64,000 nt of DNA from Bacillus manliponensis (GCF_000712595.1 NZ_JOTN01000005.1:186001-250000), one strand, 5' to 3'; shown: positions 51,259-62,110, counted from the first letter of the stretch. The notes: a model not told the origin generated them from the letters alone. A program made the numbers and translations.

Positions 51259-54200
51259 TTGAAAAAAATGAAGTGGAGTATCCTGTTATTTATTATTTTG
51301 GCTCTTGCATTGTCAGCAGGAACTTCTTATTTAGCTTTAACTGAAAAGTTTAAAAGGGAAGATATACAACGTACATCAAAAATGGCTATCGCTTTAGTCA
51401 ATGAAGACGCAGGAGCATTGTTTGAAGGTGAAAAGATTTCATTTGGAGATCAGTTTGTTAAAAGTGTAGGAAAAGATAATAAACATCAGTGGAATGTAGT
51501 GAGTCGCGGAGTTGCAGAAAATGGCTTGAAGAATAATAGTTATAACTTAATGATTGTTATTCCGAATGATTTTTCTAGTAAAGCAGTCTCCATTCATTCA
51601 GAATATCCAGAAAAAGTAACACTGAATTATAAAATTAATGCAAGCGGAAACGATGATTTGAAACTAGAAGCCGAAAAAGCGGCTGCTGCGATTGTGGAAG
51701 ATGTCAATAGCCGTGTTATAGATGTATATTTTGCAAGTATTATAGGGCAATTGCAAACTGCGCAAAATAATATTGGTACGATTATCAAAAAAGAACAAGA
51801 ACATATGAATGCGTATCAAAAAGATGTACATAATCCGCTAGCTAGTTATACAAATCAATTCCAGTCTGTACAAAACTATACGGATGGTTTGGTCAATAAT
51901 TTTGGTGGATTTCAAGATGTTTTAAAAACCTTTGATCAAACAATTGATGGCAGTTCACAGTCAAATGCTTCTCTTGTAGACAACTTCGGTAATCTCCAAA
52001 AGACAAAAGAAGCTGGGGATGTAGTAACCGGTGGATTTACAAATAAATTAAATGACTTTACGACTAGTATGAGTGCAGAAGATGTTTTAAAACACTTATC
52101 TGTACTAGAGTCTACAAATAAAATGATAGCTAGCCAGTTTGACTCTACAAATGAGCAAGCAAATATTTTGTCTGATTCATTAGCTGTACAGCAATATTTA
52201 AAAGATGTAAACAGCAAAATTAATGATTATGATGTAGAGTTAGCAGAAAAATTAAATTCAGATATTCAAGAGGTTTTATATGAGAAATTGAAAAAAACAC
52301 TCTCGAATGATAATGAAAAAGAAATATATGTAAGTAATTTTATGCAACAGCCGAATAACCAGATAAAGAAGCATATTGAAGAAGCGATAAAAAAGCTCCC
52401 AAGTGTGGATTTAGAAGAGATGGATGAACTTGAAGTTTCAGCAGAGACAAAAGTTCAATTAAAGAATGTTATTGAAGTTACAAAGAAGTATGGAAAAGAG
52501 AACGATTTTGATTATGAGAAAGACGGAGATATACCAATTGGGGAATCGGTTGAGCGTATAAAAGAGAAGTTAGCAAATGATGGGATTGTTTTTAAGTCAG
52601 CAGAGACAATACAAAAAATGAACTCACCACAAACGTTCCAATTATATCTTCCAGATTATTTTGGCTTGCATTGGAGTTCAGGGTCTTTAACCATTAATGG
52701 AAAAGATTATACAACGGAGTTTTTAAATAACGGCTATGTAACACTTCCGGCACAAGAGGCAGGAAAATTAAAAGTACATGCTAGGGTAAAATTACTTGAT
52801 GTAAAGGCAAATATAGATGTACTTGCCCCTGTAACATGGAAGTGGAGTTTAACCCATAGTGATGAACAAGTTGTTACATCTACAACGTCTGAAACTAATC
52901 AAGTAAATGAAGCAGTACAGAAAGAACAAGTAAGTACAAATGTAGAAGATGAATCAAGCGGTAATGTAACGAATGAAGAAAGAAAAGAAGAAAATGCAAC
53001 TACTGGTGCAGATGAAACGGTTCAACAAGAAGCTGCAAATGAAAAAGATGTAGAGCAGCCGAAAAAAGAACAACAAACGGTCGTGCAAACAAATGTTGAA
53101 AAACAAACGATTGAACGAACAAACAACAAAATTATTTTTGAAAAAGAAGAGCGGTTGTATAGTAACTCATCGGAAGAAGAGGTAAGCGACCTGCAGTATT
53201 ATCAACAGCTATTGAGTCTTTATGGATTATACTACGGTTTTGATATGCAGTCTCCAAATTTAACAAGTCAGTTAGAAGCAGGAACATTACATGATATTGC
53301 AACAACAGACTCGTTATACCACATGTTAATAAAACAAGATGTTATTGAACTATTAGCTGGTGTTGTTTCTTCTGAAATTCATGCTGAAGTAACAGCTGAT
53401 ACGAAAGCTTTAAAGCAAAAAGTAGAAGAATATAAAAAACTGGTAGATGAAGCGGATAAAAATTCAGAACATTTAACGCAAGTATTAAATGAAACAACAG
53501 CACAAGCAAAAAGTATGAATGAAAGTTTAAGCGAATATTTAAAAGCGTTAGCTACTTGGCGTGAGAGTAGTTTAGATTTAATGAAAGAACAGCAAAATGT
53601 TGTAAGTAGCAGGCAAGAAGAACAAACAGCAGTGTTGCAGTTAAATAGTGAAGCAAGCTCATTATTTACGCAAAGTCAAGCGTTAGCTCAGCAATCTGAA
53701 CGAAGCCTTTCTAATTCTGAAAGTGTATATGATACTTTCGATAGAATTAATAATCAAGCAAAAGAAATTGAAAGTAGTGGCGTAACGATTGTATCGAAGG
53801 CAGATACATTACTGAAAAACTTAACAAAGAAACTAGACGATGATCAGAAATTTTCTAAAAACTTTACAAAAGTATTAGCAAATAGCCGTATTGGGGATCG
53901 TCCGAATGAAAATTTATATCAATTTTTAGCAAATCCGATTGAAAAACAAAATGCAGGTATTATTGTTGCAGGAGATGCATTTACACCATATTTAATTGTA
54001 TTAGTTTGCTTTATTGTTGCGTTATTTACAGCGTATGTTATTGCAAATTATGATAAGCAGCGTAAACAAACGGATGATTTTGAAGAAGAATTGTCTTTAA
54101 TAGCAATGAATTTCCCAATTACAGCTGTAGCGTTTGGGATTAGTATTGTTGAAGGTGTTATAATCGGCCTTGTTTCAGCGCATCTATTAGAATTCGGAAA

Positions 54201-54582
54201 CTCGCAAACGTTAATTTGGATATCATTTATAACAACGGTTATGGCATCGTTTATTTTCATAGCATCATATTTATTACGTCAAGCGAAAATGATCGGGATG
54301 TTTATTTTATTACTTTGTTTCAGTATGTACTTGTTCTTAACAGATGCAGTTGGAAATGCAACAACTAAAGTATCTTCTATTGGAAAATGGCAACAGTTCT
54401 CACCACTTCAATATGTAGAAGAATTCTTTAATGACTTTATGAGTGGTAAGACTGGTGATCATATGATCTTTATTAGCATTCTTGTTATCGCAATCGTTGG
54501 ATTTATTGCGAATTTACTTGTTTTGCGTAAAGAAAAGAAAGAAGTTGAGTTAGATGAACAAACAATGGAAATTAGTGGTTAA
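51259..54582 (+). CDS. esaA: type VII secretion component EsaA/YueB
   Basis: An 1107-residue membrane protein: N-terminal helix (about 6-27), extracellular region of about 880 residues with coiled coils and a Gln/Glu/Thr-rich low-complexity stretch (about 545-630), and a C-terminal block of five helices from about 909. This is the EsaA/YueB design; YueB is the SPP1 phage receptor in B. subtilis, and EsaA forms surface arrowhead dimers. GGAGTG site before a TTG start in the ribosome-site context. Overlaps essA by 29 bp. Confidence 0.93.
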   Translation: MKKMKWSILLFIILALALSAGTSYLALTEKFKREDIQRTSKMAIALVNEDAGALFEGEKISFGDQFVKSVGKDNKHQWNVVSRGVAENGLKNNSYNLMIVIPNDFSSKAVSIHSEYPEKVTLNYKINASGNDDLKLEAEKAAAAIVEDVNSRVIDVYFASIIGQLQTAQNNIGTIIKKEQEHMNAYQKDVHNPLASYTNQFQSVQNYTDGLVNNFGGFQDVLKTFDQTIDGSSQSNASLVDNFGNLQKTKEAGDVVTGGFTNKLNDFTTSMSAEDVLKHLSVLESTNKMIASQFDSTNEQANILSDSLAVQQYLKDVNSKINDYDVELAEKLNSDIQEVLYEKLKKTLSNDNEKEIYVSNFMQQPNNQIKKHIEEAIKKLPSVDLEEMDELEVSAETKVQLKNVIEVTKKYGKENDFDYEKDGDIPIGESVERIKEKLANDGIVFKSAETIQKMNSPQTFQLYLPDYFGLHWSSGSLTINGKDYTTEFLNNGYVTLPAQEAGKLKVHARVKLLDVKANIDVLAPVTWKWSLTHSDEQVVTSTTSETNQVNEAVQKEQVSTNVEDESSGNVTNEERKEENATTGADETVQQEAANEKDVEQPKKEQQTVVQTNVEKQTIERTNNKIIFEKEERLYSNSSEEEVSDLQYYQQLLSLYGLYYGFDMQSPNLTSQLEAGTLHDIATTDSLYHMLIKQDVIELLAGVVSSEIHAEVTADTKALKQKVEEYKKLVDEADKNSEHLTQVLNETTAQAKSMNESLSEYLKALATWRESSLDLMKEQQNVVSSRQEEQTAVLQLNSEASSLFTQSQALAQQSERSLSNSESVYDTFDRINNQAKEIESSGVTIVSKADTLLKNLTKKLDDDQKFSKNFTKVLANSRIGDRPNENLYQFLANPIEKQNAGIIVAGDAFTPYLIVLVCFIVALFTAYVIANYDKQRKQTDDFEEELSLIAMNFPITAVAFGISIVEGVIIGLVSAHLLEFGNSQTLIWISFITTVMASFIFIASYLLRQAKMIGMFILLLCFSMYLFLTDAVGNATTKVSSIGKWQQFSPLQYVEEFFNDFMSGKTGDHMIFISILVIAIVGFIANLLVLRKEKKEVELDEQTMEISG

Positions 54583-55057
54583 GCTATCGTTTGTGTTGTT
54601 TGTATGCTTATTTGTCGCGCTCCCGATAAGGGGCGCGGCAGAAAGCTATTTAAATGATAGCGGACAATTGGAATTTAAAGTGGATCGAATCGAGAAAACA
54701 GATGAAGAAAAAAGAAATCCAGAGCAAAAAGAAACAGAGCTTGATAAGCGAGCGATTGATTTGTTTTCTGAAGAAACAACGAGTTTGATGGAAGATAGGA
54801 AACGACAAGAAACACAAGAGAAAGAAGAGTTGTATTCTTCTTTGTTTTTAGATGAACAAATAGTTAATCCTCTGAAGAGTACATTGCAAACTTTATTTCA
54901 CTCAGATTATGCAGTGAAGTTAGAAGGAAAGGAAATGAATCAAGGGGATAAAATGAATGGAGAGTCAATCAGTAATGTGGTTACAGGTTTACTAATTGCT
55001 GTCATTGCTCTTATTTGCATTGGTATTTATATCATCCTTCGAAAAAGCTGGAGGTAA
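54554..55057 (+). CDS. essA: type VII secretion protein EssA
   Basis: A 167-residue membrane protein: N-terminal helix or signal at about 8-28, acidic, charged extracytoplasmic stretch, and C-terminal helix at about 142-162 (NVVTGLLIAVIALICIGIYI) followed by RKSWR. Size, topology and position between esaA and esaB identify EssA. Translationally coupled to esaA by a 29-bp overlap. Confidence 0.88.
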   Translation: MNKQWKLVVKLSFVLFVCLFVALPIRGAAESYLNDSGQLEFKVDRIEKTDEEKRNPEQKETELDKRAIDLFSEETTSLMEDRKRQETQEKEELYSSLFLDEQIVNPLKSTLQTLFHSDYAVKLEGKEMNQGDKMNGESISNVVTGLLIAVIALICIGIYIILRKSWR

Positions 55058-55064
55058 GAACAGA

Positions 55065-55316
55065 ATGGCTATTCAAACACATATTAATGTTACCGTAGAT
55101 TTTCAGAAGTGGAATGGAAGCGTATATGATTTACGCATTCCGAATCATCAATCTGTTAAATATTTAATTAGAAACTTAATAGAAACATTAAAAATTGAAA
55201 ATTATGACCAAACACATTATGTGATAAAGGTTACAAATAAATTGATTGTTATAACAGATGACGATCGCCTTGTAGATTATAAAATAACAGATGGAGATAT
55301 ATTACAAGTATTGTAA
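55065..55316 (+). CDS. esaB: ubiquitin-like type VII protein EsaB/YukD
   Basis: An 83-residue beta-grasp protein of the EsaB/YukD family (VTVDFQKWNGSVYDLRIPNH...LVDYKITDGDILQVL). It regulates or docks on EssB/EssC. ATG 55065 after GGAGGTAAGAACAG, 7 bp behind essA; the longer frame runs back into essA. Confidence 0.93.
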   Translation: MAIQTHINVTVDFQKWNGSVYDLRIPNHQSVKYLIRNLIETLKIENYDQTHYVIKVTNKLIVITDDDRLVDYKITDGDILQVL

Positions 55317-55401
55317 ATAGCTAGAGTGGTGTTCTGTAATTTTGCGTAGTACTAGTTAGAGAACACGTATGTATCGAAGTGGAAAAGGAGAAAGAGAGAA
55401 C

Positions 55402-56736
55402 ATGACAGAGGAGAAAATTGTGATGGGCGAAACAGAATATCAATTCGAAATAGATGGAGATAAATGGAGTTTGGAAGTCGCTAAATCACAAACATATGTA
55501 AAAGATTTTCGACAACTGCAATTATTTATGGAGCCATCGACAGTTTTTGTACCGGCAACAGTGAAGGAAGATGATAGTACATATACATTTATGTATGTAG
55601 TCGATAAAAAATATAAGAAATGGAAAGATGTAAAAGAACTAGAAAGAAACGAAAAACTACGATTACTTCGAAATATAGCTCGCTTTAAAATGTATTTACA
55701 CAAACGAGTTACTTTCTTTATGCACCCTGACAATATTGTGTTTGATGATAATTTTATACCTTATATTGTCCATCGAGGTATTCGCGATATTGTTCCCCCT
55801 AAACCATTATCAGATGAACAATTTTTAACCCAGTATAAATGTCTCATTGTTGCGTTATTTTCAAAAAAATATACTTACGATGATTTATACGGCGGATTGC
55901 TAGAGAGTCAGCAAGAAACTGCATTTGAACAAAATGTTGCTAGTATTAACGATTATGATGAGCTTATTCAGCTTTTGAATAAAAGTTTTGAAAAAGAACA
56001 AACAACAGCCGAAAAAAGTATGCAACTTGTACCGAAAAAACGCTTTAAGCTATTTAAATATTTATCGTATTCATTCATAGCAGCAACAGTTGTCTTACTT
56101 ATGCCGCTTATATATTTACTTTTTATGAAAGTACCGTATCAAAATACATTATTAGCAGCGAATACAAGTTTTATTGCAGATAATTATGATGAAGTGATTC
56201 AGCACTTGCAAGATGAAGAAGTAGAATCATTACCAACAACAGCAAAATATGAGCTAGCATACTCTTACATTAGAGTTGAAAGATTAGCGGATAAACAAAA
56301 AGAAACAATTATGAAAAATGTAAGTTTAAAAAGTGATGAAAAATACTTAATGTACTGGATTTATAATGGTAAAGGAGACTTCGATAAGTCGCTAGATTTA
56401 GGAAGACAACTTGGTGACGCACAGCTTATTATGTACGGGCTAATTCAGAAAATTGAAGCTTTGAAAAATGACAAAGAGTTGTCAGGTAAAGAGCGAGATG
56501 ATCAGTTAAAGAAATACGAACAACAGTTAAAAGATTATGAGAAAGAATATAGTGAAATCATGAAAGATGAAAAATTAGAAGATACATCAAGTGAAGAAAT
56601 GAACCAAAATGCAGGGCAAACAACAGAAGGAGAAGGTGGAGCGGCAAATACAGAGCAAACAACACCAACTCAAGGAGATGCGACACCAAGTACAGAGCAA
56701 ACAACTCCAGCGGAAGCTACAACAAGTGCAGAGTAG
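55402..56736 (+). CDS. essB: type VII secretion protein EssB/YukC
   Basis: A 444-residue pseudokinase-like membrane protein: cytosolic N-terminal domain (about 1-210) with degenerate kinase fold, one transmembrane helix at about 220-240 (SFIAATVVLLMPLIYLLFMK), and a helical extracytoplasmic domain, ending in a Gln/Thr/Glu-rich tail. ATG 55402 follows AAAAGGAGAAAGAGAGAA; an upstream ATG at 55369 lacks a ribosome site. Confidence 0.92.
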   Translation: MTEEKIVMGETEYQFEIDGDKWSLEVAKSQTYVKDFRQLQLFMEPSTVFVPATVKEDDSTYTFMYVVDKKYKKWKDVKELERNEKLRLLRNIARFKMYLHKRVTFFMHPDNIVFDDNFIPYIVHRGIRDIVPPKPLSDEQFLTQYKCLIVALFSKKYTYDDLYGGLLESQQETAFEQNVASINDYDELIQLLNKSFEKEQTTAEKSMQLVPKKRFKLFKYLSYSFIAATVVLLMPLIYLLFMKVPYQNTLLAANTSFIADNYDEVIQHLQDEEVESLPTTAKYELAYSYIRVERLADKQKETIMKNVSLKSDEKYLMYWIYNGKGDFDKSLDLGRQLGDAQLIMYGLIQKIEALKNDKELSGKERDDQLKKYEQQLKDYEKEYSEIMKDEKLEDTSSEEMNQNAGQTTEGEGGAANTEQTTPTQGDATPSTEQTTPAEATTSAE

Positions 56737-56777
56737 CAGCGGTGTTCTTGACATTAGAGTGAAGAAGGAGAAAAGTT

Positions 56778-59700
56778 ATGGAGCAACAACTATTACTAGT
56801 AAGCTATAAAAACAGACTACATAAGTGTGGTTTGAATCCGTATGAACATCCAGAGGTAACAGTTGGTGGAGAGTGGACCAACAACATTACGAATCTTGAA
56901 TTGAAAGAGTCATTTCCGCTAACTTGGGACGAACATATTAACGCATGGAAAATAAAAGATACAGTTATACCTTATCAAAAAGAATATACAATGAAATTAC
57001 ATTCTCATGAAATAGTAAAGGTTTGGATTACGAATATAGAAGAAGTAATGATGCTTGATACTGGTATGAAGTATTCCATTATGATTAGTAACAACAATGA
57101 TGATGAAATTTCCATTGCAGATACAAAAGCTGATATTGTTTTACTACGTGAATCGCTATATGAGCCTTTTCAAATTCATGTTCATAACGGTGATGTGTAT
57201 CATAATTACTGTAAAGTTGAAGGGACAACTACCATTCAAGAAGGAGACCATCTGTACGTTGATGGTGTAATGATCGAAATGGGGAAAGAGCACATTCAGC
57301 TTTACACTTCTCATAACTATGTACAATCTACGCTCCCTCGCTTAATAGAAGGGGACAACAATATGTATGGAGAAGACTATCCGGACTATCATCGCTCACC
57401 ACGTATTATTTATCGTGAGCCTGTTGAGAAAATGACGATAGCAAAACCGTCTAGTGAGCCGACTAAGCCAACAGAACAACTTTGGAAACTTATTGCGCCA
57501 TCACTTGTGATGATTTTTGTAACAGTTATGTTAGCGCTTTTCATGCGATACGGTGCATTTATCATTGCATCTTTAGCAATGACAATTGTAACAATTATTG
57601 TCTCTGTGACAACTTATATTAACAATGTAAGGCAATATAAAATTGACATGGAAGAGCGGGATACAAGCTATCGTGAGTACATAAAGCAAAAAACAAAAGA
57701 TTTACATGAAGAACGTGAAAAACAACGCCATGCTCTTTACTATCATTATCCTAGTGTAGTGGAAGTTCGTGATATGGCAGTGCAAATGAACCATCGTATT
57801 TATGAGAAAACAATGCTACACCATGATTTCTTAACATACCGTGTTGGTACTGGTCGTACTGATATGAGCTTTGAAATTCAGTTTAGTGATGAAGAATTTA
57901 GCCAAAAGAAAGATGAACTTGTTGAATTAGGAAGGGAATTACGAAGACGTTATCTTTCGCTTGACGATGTTCCAATTACAACAGACTTAATGAATGGACC
58001 AGTTGGATATATCGGACAGCGCTCTTTAGTAATAGAACAGCTACAATTATTAGTTGCGCAAACATCTTTATTCCATAGTTATTATGATTTACAATTCATT
58101 ACTATCTTCCCAGAAGAGGAGAAGCAACAGTGGGATTGGATGCGTTGGTTACCACATGCAAGCGTTCGGGACATTAATGTACGTGGATTTGTCTATCACG
58201 AACGTAGCCGAGACCAAGTATTAAATAGTTTGTATCAAATTTTAAAAGATCGAAAATTAAAGGTAGAAGAAAAAGCTTCTTCAAATGAGAAAATATATTT
58301 CGCACCGCATTATGTTGTACTTATCACGGACGAAAAGTTGATTTTAGATCACACTATTATGGAGCTCTTTAACGAAGATCCAACAGAATTAGGCGTATCA
58401 CTTATTTTTGTACAAGATGTAATGCAAAGCTTACCAGAGCATGTGAAGACAGTTATTGATATAAGAGATTCGAAGCAAGGAAATATTATTTTGGAGCAAG
58501 GGGAACTTGTAAATCGTAAATTTAAATTAGATCGTTTCCCAGAAGGATTCCAAAAAGAAGAAATTACGAGAGCGCTAGCGCCTTTAAATCATCTGCAAAA
58601 TTTAAAAAATAGTATTCCAGAGAGTGTAACATTTTTAGAAATGTACGGTGTTGAAAAAATCCACGAACTAAATGTTATGGGACGCTGGGCAAAAAATGCA
58701 GCGCATAAATCGTTAGCTGTACCGCTTGGTCTGCGTGGAAAAGAAGATATCGTTAATTTAAACTTGCATGAAAAAGCACATGGACCACACGGTTTAATTG
58801 CCGGTACAACAGGGTCAGGTAAATCTGAAATTATTCAGTCGTACATTTTATCACTAGCAGTAAACTTCCACCCGCATGAAGTCGCATTTCTACTAATCGA
58901 CTATAAGGGCGGAGGAATGGCAAATCTATTTAAAAATTTACCGCATTTATTAGGAACAATCACAAACTTAGACGGTGCTCAAAGTATGCGTGCCTTAGCG
59001 TCAATTAAAGCGGAACTACAAAAAAGGCAGCGCATATTTGGTGAAAATGACGTTAACCATATTAATCAATATCACAAACTATATAAAGAAGGTTCCGTAC
59101 AAGAGCCAATGCCGCACTTATTCTTAATTAGTGATGAGTTCGCGGAATTAAAAGCAGAACAACCAGAATTTATGAAAGAACTTGTTTCAACAGCACGTAT
59201 TGGACGTTCACTAGGTATTCATTTAATACTTGCGACGCAAAAACCAAGCGGTGTTGTTGACGACCAAATTTGGAGTAACTCGAAATTTAAGTTGGCACTA
59301 AAAGTACAAAACGTAGCTGATAGTAACGAGATTTTAAAAACACCAGATGCGGCAGAAATTACCCTGCCAGGACGTTCTTACTTACAAGTCGGAAACAACG
59401 AGATTTATGAACTATTCCAATCTGCATGGAGTGGTGCGGACTATGTAGAAGACAAAGAAGATCAAGAACAACTAGATGCAACAATTTATGCAATTAACGA
59501 TCTCGGACAGTATGAAATCTTAAGTGAAGACTTAAGTGGACTTGGTCATAAGAGCCCAGTTACAACTGTACCGACAGAACTAGATGCAGTTATTGATTAC
59601 ATTCATGATTACACGGAGCAGGCAGGGATTGCGCAGCTGGCAAGGCCGTGGTTACCGCCGCTTCCTGAAAAGTTATTCTTACAGGACTTACATCCGGTTC

Positions 59701-61289
59701 ACTTTAAAGAAGCATGGGCAGAAAAGAAGAAACCGTTACAAGCAACAATTGGTTTACTAGACCAACCAGAGTTACAATCTCAATCACCGCTTACATTAAA
59801 TATAAGTAAAGATGGACACGTTGCGGTTTATTCAAGCCCAGGATACGGAAAGTCAACGTTCTTACAAACGGTAGTTATGGACTTAGCTCGTCAGCATAAC
59901 CCAGAACATTTACACATGTATTTAGTTGACCTTGGAACGAATGGATTACTTCCATTAAAAGGACTACCTCATGTAGCTGATACAATTACAGTTGATGAAA
60001 CAGAGAAATGCTTGAAATTAATAGAGAGATTAACGCAAGAAATGAAGACGCGTAAAAGGATGTTAAGTCAACACGATGTTGCTAGCTTAGAAATGTACGA
60101 AAAAGCAAGTGGAAATGAAGTACCAAGTATTATTGTCGCAATAGATAATTATGATGCGGTAAAAGAAGCTGGCTTCTATGAAGCATTTGAAATGCTCATT
60201 ATGCAAATCGTTAGGGAAGGCGCAAGTGTGGGAATACATGCTGTAATTAGTGCTGGAAGACAAAACGCATTACGTATGCAGATTTACAACAATATTAAAC
60301 TACAAACTTGTCTGTATATGATTGACTATACGGAAGTATCAAGTATTGTGGGAAGAACAAGTTTAAGGGTAGAAGAAATAGCAGGCAGGGCGATTATAAA
60401 AATAGAATCACCTACAATATTCCAAGCGGCATTACCGACGATGGCAGAAGATGCATTGCAACAAATTCAGCTATTACAGCAAGAAGCGAAAGAGATGGAT
60501 AGTGAATGGCAAGGAGAACGTCCAAAAGCAATTCCAATGATGCCAGAAGTTATCGACCTAGCAACATATCGTATGAATAGACAAGTAGGAAGAGCGCTAA
60601 AGCAAGGACATATTCCAATTGGCTTAGACTTCAAAGATGTAGAAGTCATCGCTCATGACGTTGCCGTTAACGATCATCTTATGATTTATGGTGTAGATGA
60701 TAGTTTAAGAAAACGAATTGTCGCTAGCATCGTTGCTCAAGTAAACAAAGACTACTTCGAAAGCGTCACGCTTATCGATACAGCGGAATACAGCTTCGTT
60801 GAACAAAAAGAAGAGGTTACACACTACTTAGTAGGAGAAGAAGAAACGCGAAGCCACGTTACAAATTGGATAGCAACAATCCATGAACGCTCGCAAGAAC
60901 TATCAAATGCAAGACAAGAAGGAAGAGAAGCACCTGTATTTCCAAAGCAGCTAATTATCGTTTCGAATGTAGAAGAATTTAACAAATTCATGCAAATTGA
61001 AGATGATGATGCAACAACGTTAGTAGACTTATCTCGAGCGGTAGGAATCTACTTCGTCTTTGCAGGACACCACGACTATATATACCGAAACCGAGAAGCG
61101 CTGCCAATGAAAATTCGTGGCAAACTAACAGCCGCTATTGTAGCAATGCCGTTAAACGACCAAAGTATCTTCAGTGTGAAATATATTAGTAACGAGCCAG
61201 CTCTAGGAAAAGATGAAGTGTATTACTACGTAAAAGGAAACATCATAAAAATCAAAATGCCGAGAGTATTAACTGGGGTGACAGTATGA
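56778..61289 (+). CDS. essC: type VII secretion ATPase EssC (YukBA)
   Basis: A 1503-residue motor. Two N-terminal FHA-type domains (about 1-190), two membrane helices (about 235-275), then tandem FtsK/SpoIIIE ATPase domains: D1/first Walker A GTTGSGKS at about 675, with LLIDYKGGGM and LISDEFAEL; second PGYGKS at about 1018; third domain with degenerate P-loop (YGVDDSLRKR, about 1304). The C-terminal domain is the part known in Staphylococcus to vary with the effector set. The stop overlaps the next start by 4 bp. Confidence 0.95.
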   Translation: MEQQLLLVSYKNRLHKCGLNPYEHPEVTVGGEWTNNITNLELKESFPLTWDEHINAWKIKDTVIPYQKEYTMKLHSHEIVKVWITNIEEVMMLDTGMKYSIMISNNNDDEISIADTKADIVLLRESLYEPFQIHVHNGDVYHNYCKVEGTTTIQEGDHLYVDGVMIEMGKEHIQLYTSHNYVQSTLPRLIEGDNNMYGEDYPDYHRSPRIIYREPVEKMTIAKPSSEPTKPTEQLWKLIAPSLVMIFVTVMLALFMRYGAFIIASLAMTIVTIIVSVTTYINNVRQYKIDMEERDTSYREYIKQKTKDLHEEREKQRHALYYHYPSVVEVRDMAVQMNHRIYEKTMLHHDFLTYRVGTGRTDMSFEIQFSDEEFSQKKDELVELGRELRRRYLSLDDVPITTDLMNGPVGYIGQRSLVIEQLQLLVAQTSLFHSYYDLQFITIFPEEEKQQWDWMRWLPHASVRDINVRGFVYHERSRDQVLNSLYQILKDRKLKVEEKASSNEKIYFAPHYVVLITDEKLILDHTIMELFNEDPTELGVSLIFVQDVMQSLPEHVKTVIDIRDSKQGNIILEQGELVNRKFKLDRFPEGFQKEEITRALAPLNHLQNLKNSIPESVTFLEMYGVEKIHELNVMGRWAKNAAHKSLAVPLGLRGKEDIVNLNLHEKAHGPHGLIAGTTGSGKSEIIQSYILSLAVNFHPHEVAFLLIDYKGGGMANLFKNLPHLLGTITNLDGAQSMRALASIKAELQKRQRIFGENDVNHINQYHKLYKEGSVQEPMPHLFLISDEFAELKAEQPEFMKELVSTARIGRSLGIHLILATQKPSGVVDDQIWSNSKFKLALKVQNVADSNEILKTPDAAEITLPGRSYLQVGNNEIYELFQSAWSGADYVEDKEDQEQLDATIYAINDLGQYEILSEDLSGLGHKSPVTTVPTELDAVIDYIHDYTEQAGIAQLARPWLPPLPEKLFLQDLHPVHFKEAWAEKKKPLQATIGLLDQPELQSQSPLTLNISKDGHVAVYSSPGYGKSTFLQTVVMDLARQHNPEHLHMYLVDLGTNGLLPLKGLPHVADTITVDETEKCLKLIERLTQEMKTRKRMLSQHDVASLEMYEKASGNEVPSIIVAIDNYDAVKEAGFYEAFEMLIMQIVREGASVGIHAVISAGRQNALRMQIYNNIKLQTCLYMIDYTEVSSIVGRTSLRVEEIAGRAIIKIESPTIFQAALPTMAEDALQQIQLLQQEAKEMDSEWQGERPKAIPMMPEVIDLATYRMNRQVGRALKQGHIPIGLDFKDVEVIAHDVAVNDHLMIYGVDDSLRKRIVASIVAQVNKDYFESVTLIDTAEYSFVEQKEEVTHYLVGEEETRSHVTNWIATIHERSQELSNARQEGREAPVFPKQLIIVSNVEEFNKFMQIEDDDATTLVDLSRAVGIYFVFAGHHDYIYRNREALPMKIRGKLTAAIVAMPLNDQSIFSVKYISNEPALGKDEVYYYVKGNIIKIKMPRVLTGVTV

Positions 61290-62110
61290 AACAAAAGCTA
61301 ATGATAAAACTAACAGCAGTAGTGACAACAGTAGCAACTTTATTAGGAGGATGTGGAATCGTGGGAGAAACAAAAATAGCGTATGAACCGTTTGAAAAAG
61401 CATTAGATGAAGGTGATATGGCGAAGGTGATGTCAGCTGGGGAAGATGGGTATGCGCATGTGGGTGAACAAGTGATTTTTAGTACGCGAGAAGCTAAGGA
61501 AGATGGTAAGCATATTAAAACCATCTATCAAACGACGAATGGAGTTTATAATTCGACAGAAAAGAAATTATATGGAAGTACGACACAAAAAATCGCTACA
61601 AAGATTAAGAGTAAGGAAGACCCTACATCCGTTGAAAATTATAAAAGCGAACATATTTATGATGCCGATATTATGTATGCGGATGGAAAGGTAACAAGTG
61701 TGAATCCCGATGTGGATATTTCTCATGTTTCATTTCTTCTTGATCAGTTACAAGGAATTGGTAAACTGACACCAGATGAAGATACACAAGGAGGAAGTGA
61801 GCCGAACTCTGTTGGGTATGATCTAACAGAAGAGCGATTCCAAGAGTTAATTAACAATAAGTTGAACATTAATTATGATGAGTTTGAGGACGGGTCTATT
61901 GTATTAGATTTTAACTCTACTAAAGGATCTAGTACTTTACCCATGGCATTATTGGAAATCGGGATAGTTGTAAGGTTTAAGAAAAAGAATGATGAAGGGA
62001 GTCTAGTAAATCATAGTTTGCAAATATACTACAGTTTTAATGATAAGAAAGGTAATGAAAAAGCCAAGGCAGTTTACATGGACTATGAAAATAAGTACAA
62101 AAATAAATAA
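61286..62110 (+). CDS. lipoprotein, putative immunity protein of the lipase effector
   Basis: A 274-residue lipoprotein: lipobox LLGGC with Cys23, then a soluble domain (YEPFEKALDEGDMAKVMSAG, LDQLQGIGKLTPDE, FEDGSIVLDFNSTKGS). It looks like the DUF3952-type lipoproteins of the B. cereus group, whose function is not established. It overlaps essC by ATGA and precedes a lipase-like effector by 22 bp. A surface lipoprotein encoded beside a membrane-attacking T7 lipase is a natural immunity candidate; that role is inference. Confidence 0.75.
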   Translation: MKQKLMIKLTAVVTTVATLLGGCGIVGETKIAYEPFEKALDEGDMAKVMSAGEDGYAHVGEQVIFSTREAKEDGKHIKTIYQTTNGVYNSTEKKLYGSTTQKIATKIKSKEDPTSVENYKSEHIYDADIMYADGKVTSVNPDVDISHVSFLLDQLQGIGKLTPDEDTQGGSEPNSVGYDLTEERFQELINNKLNINYDEFEDGSIVLDFNSTKGSSTLPMALLEIGIVVRFKKKNDEGSLVNHSLQIYYSFNDKKGNEKAKAVYMDYENKYKNK

